Assembly: GCA_943329165.2 (NCBI GenBank)
Contig: CALQCV020000083.1
Location: 1-7,534, forward strand
Length of the DNA: 7,534 nucleotides
Source of the DNA: Candidatus Nitrotoga sp. CP45
Lineage (GTDB): Bacteria > Bacteroidota > Bacteroidia > Flavobacteriales > Flavobacteriaceae
Direction: 5' to 3'
The notes under the pieces were generated by a model. That model was not told where the DNA came from, did no database searches, and saw nothing but the letters and a program-made list of their open reading frames with translations. Positions 6,508 to 7,534 of this stretch are shown here, in pieces. Numbering within the stretch: position 1 is the first letter of the stretch; every line of letters starts with the position of its first letter. The position numbers and the translations under genes were made by a program.

Positions 6508-6692
6508 TAATCCGTTGGGTGAAATTAACCAAAAGTAATTAATAATATTTTTTTGATTTAAATTTAAGCTCAATTAGAACCCAAATGTCAGTCTGAGCTT
6601 GTCGAAGACATTTAAAAAGACACATTTCGACAGGCTCAATGTGACAATCGATATAATATTAGCTATAAATAATAATTTCACCCAACGGTTTA
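6508..6692. repeat. MITE-like element with 16-bp perfect terminal inverted repeats
   Basis: CCGTTGGGTGAAATTA at 6512-6527 is the exact reverse complement of 6673-6688. After one mismatch, three more pairs extend the match to 6508 and 6692 (19 of 20). The 145-bp interior is AT-rich, codes for nothing visible and contains a second inverted repeat (6586-6646). No clear target-site duplication flanks it. It fills almost the whole gap between two exported-protein genes, starting 8 bp after one stop and ending 19 bp before the next ATG. A non-autonomous mobile element is the likeliest reading; a large RNA structure is the alternative. Confidence 0.6.
6586..6646. repeat. Nested imperfect inverted repeat (GAGCTTGTCGAA type)
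   Basis: The arms 6586-6606 and 6626-6646 are 21 bp each with 17 Watson-Crick matches, sharing TGTCA, TGAGC and TGTCGAA, with a 19-nt spacer. From memory, sequences of the type 'TCTGAGC..GTCGAA' are frequent dispersed palindromes in Flavobacteriaceae and other Bacteroidota. The axis (6616) differs from that of the surrounding element (6600), so it was probably acquired separately or the outer element grew unevenly. No tail of T's, so not a standard terminator. Confidence 0.6.
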
Positions 6693-6711
6693 GTTTTATT
6701 ACTTTTAAAGA

Positions 6712-7212
6712 ATGAAAAGAAGTTTTAAATTCCCCTGTTTTATAGTAATCTTCCTATTGCTGACTGCTGCAGGCTATCATCGTTTTTACACCGCAATTTT
6801 TCAAATTAATTTTGTGCCTCAAAAGAAAATGGTACAAATAACTACTCGAATTTTTATCGATGATTTTAATGATGCTTTAAAAAATCAATATCATAAAACC
6901 ACTTTTTTGGGAACAGATAAAGAAACGCAAGACGATATTAATTTGATGAAAAAGTACCTTTCAGAAAAATTAAAATTAACAGTTAATGGTAAATTTGAAA
7001 CCATGAATTATTTGAGCAACGAGAGAGAGGATAAGGTTCTTATTTGTTATTTTAAAATTAATAATATAACAAAATTAAAATCACTTGAAATTGAAAACTC
7101 TATTCTCACAGAAGTTCATCCGGAACAGCAAAATATTATACAGTTTAGCAATAATGGAACTAAAAGCAGTCTTCTTTTGTCTGGTGAAACAACTAGAGGA
7201 ATGTTAAAATAA
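6712..7212 (+). CDS. DUF6702 family exported protein
   Basis: A 166-residue protein of unknown function with a hydrophobic N-terminal signal sequence (FPCFIVIFLLLTAAG, about 7-21), so exported or membrane-anchored. Features typical of the DUF6702 family: HRFYTAIFQINF right behind the signal (23-34), VQITTRIFIDDFNDAL (41-56), YLSEKLKLTVNG near 83-94, then ICYFKINNITKLKSLEIENSIL and PEQQNIIQFSNNG in the C-terminal third. The repeated amphipathic strands suggest a small beta-rich domain. In other Flavobacteriaceae, as I remember, such genes sit directly before M1 peptidase genes, as here (58-bp gap, same strand), so co-expression is likely, though no role in peptidase function is known. Its promoter is unclear; TAGTTTTA at 6691-6698 is a one-mismatch -7 box overlapping the edge of the upstream repeat. 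Confidence 0.8.
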   Translation: MKRSFKFPCFIVIFLLLTAAGYHRFYTAIFQINFVPQKKMVQITTRIFIDDFNDALKNQYHKTTFLGTDKETQDDINLMKKYLSEKLKLTVNGKFETMNYLSNEREDKVLICYFKINNITKLKSLEIENSILTEVHPEQQNIIQFSNNGTKSSLLLSGETTRGMLK

Positions 7213-7270
7213 TTTTTAAATATTATATCCATAAAAATAATTTTACTTTTACTCCTTAAATCTATAGTTA

Positions 7271-7534
7271 ATGAGATTAACAACTACCTTTTTTTCTTCT
7301 TTATTTTTTATCACCGTAAGTTTTACTCAAGCTCAAGAAGCAACTAAAACGGCAAAAACAGAGGAACGAAATCCTGATAAATTCAAACAAATGTATGATT
7401 TGTTTGCAACACCCAATATGTACCGTACTGCTTCTGGTGCGCCCGGACCAGAATATTATCAGCAACAAGCCGATTATAAAATTGATATTGAGTTAGACGA
7501 TAAAAACCAAAAATTGTACGGTACGGAGACCATA
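7271..7534 (+). CDS. M1 family metallopeptidase, N-terminal 88 residues (runs off the right edge)
   Basis: The frame opens at ATG 7271 and stays open to the last base. It starts with a signal peptide (MRLTTTFFSSLFFITVSFTQ, cleavage near AQ at 21-22), followed by KTEERNPDKFKQMYDLFATP, NMYRTASGAPGPEYYQQQAD and YKIDIELDDKNQKLYGTETI. The last stretch is the first strand of the M1 aminopeptidase N-terminal beta-domain, and the PGPEYYQQQADYKI entry is typical of large secreted M1 peptidases of Flavobacteriaceae. The zinc motif HExxH would lie far downstream, outside the window, so activity cannot be judged. Expected role: periplasmic zinc aminopeptidase. It lies 58 bp behind DUF6702 without a convincing promoter of its own. 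Confidence 0.88.
   Translation, partial: MRLTTTFFSSLFFITVSFTQAQEATKTAKTEERNPDKFKQMYDLFATPNMYRTASGAPGPEYYQQQADYKIDIELDDKNQKLYGTETI

Noticed and set aside
6515..6686. Integron attC-like core sites (GTTGGGT and ACCCAAC fit GTTRRRY and RYYYAAC)
   Set aside because: The two motifs are in the reverse order and orientation for an attC site, and no integrase or cassette is present.

Overview
The window looks like ordinary chromosome from a member of the Flavobacteriaceae, probably Flavobacterium or a close relative. The DNA is AT-rich. Several intergenic gaps carry the Bacteroidota-type -7 box TAnnTTTG instead of a sigma70 -10 box. The protein set is also typical of that family: a DUF5916 outer-membrane barrel, a YkuD_2-type L,D-transpeptidase, a carboxypeptidase-regulatory-like exported protein, a DUF6702 protein and a secreted M1 peptidase. 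All family names come from recognising the translated sequence, not from a search.

Left part (1-3600, minus strand): a large outer-membrane protein with a CBM9-like N-terminal domain and a DUF5916 domain reads toward gpmI, the cofactor-independent phosphoglycerate mutase, which runs off the left edge. A good promoter lies inside the longest possible reading frame of the DUF5916 gene, so its true start is probably at 3447, giving an 825-residue protein. gpmI has its own candidate -7 box in the 40-bp gap.

Middle (3600-4950): a divergent exported L,D-transpeptidase homologue is followed by a 267-bp gap. The gap holds a possible relic of a Rossmann-fold gene on the minus strand and the promoter of a tRNA-Gly(UCC) gene. 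Behind the tRNA lies a dense run of palindromes: a strong terminator, two small hairpins, a second copy of the tRNA 3' tail with its own terminator-like hairpin, and a roughly 107-bp long-stem repeat that ends right behind pepE.

Right part (4954-7534): pepE (minus strand, GTG start) diverges from a plus-strand series of exported proteins: a carboxypeptidase-regulatory-like protein, DUF6702, and the beginning of an M1 metallopeptidase. The first two are separated by a MITE-like element of about 185 bp. It has perfect 16-bp terminal inverted repeats and a second, unrelated inverted repeat nested inside.

I see no defence system, prophage, transposase, CRISPR array or biosynthetic cluster. The most interesting material is the non-coding repeat structure around the tRNA and in the 6508-6692 gap, not a new gene system.
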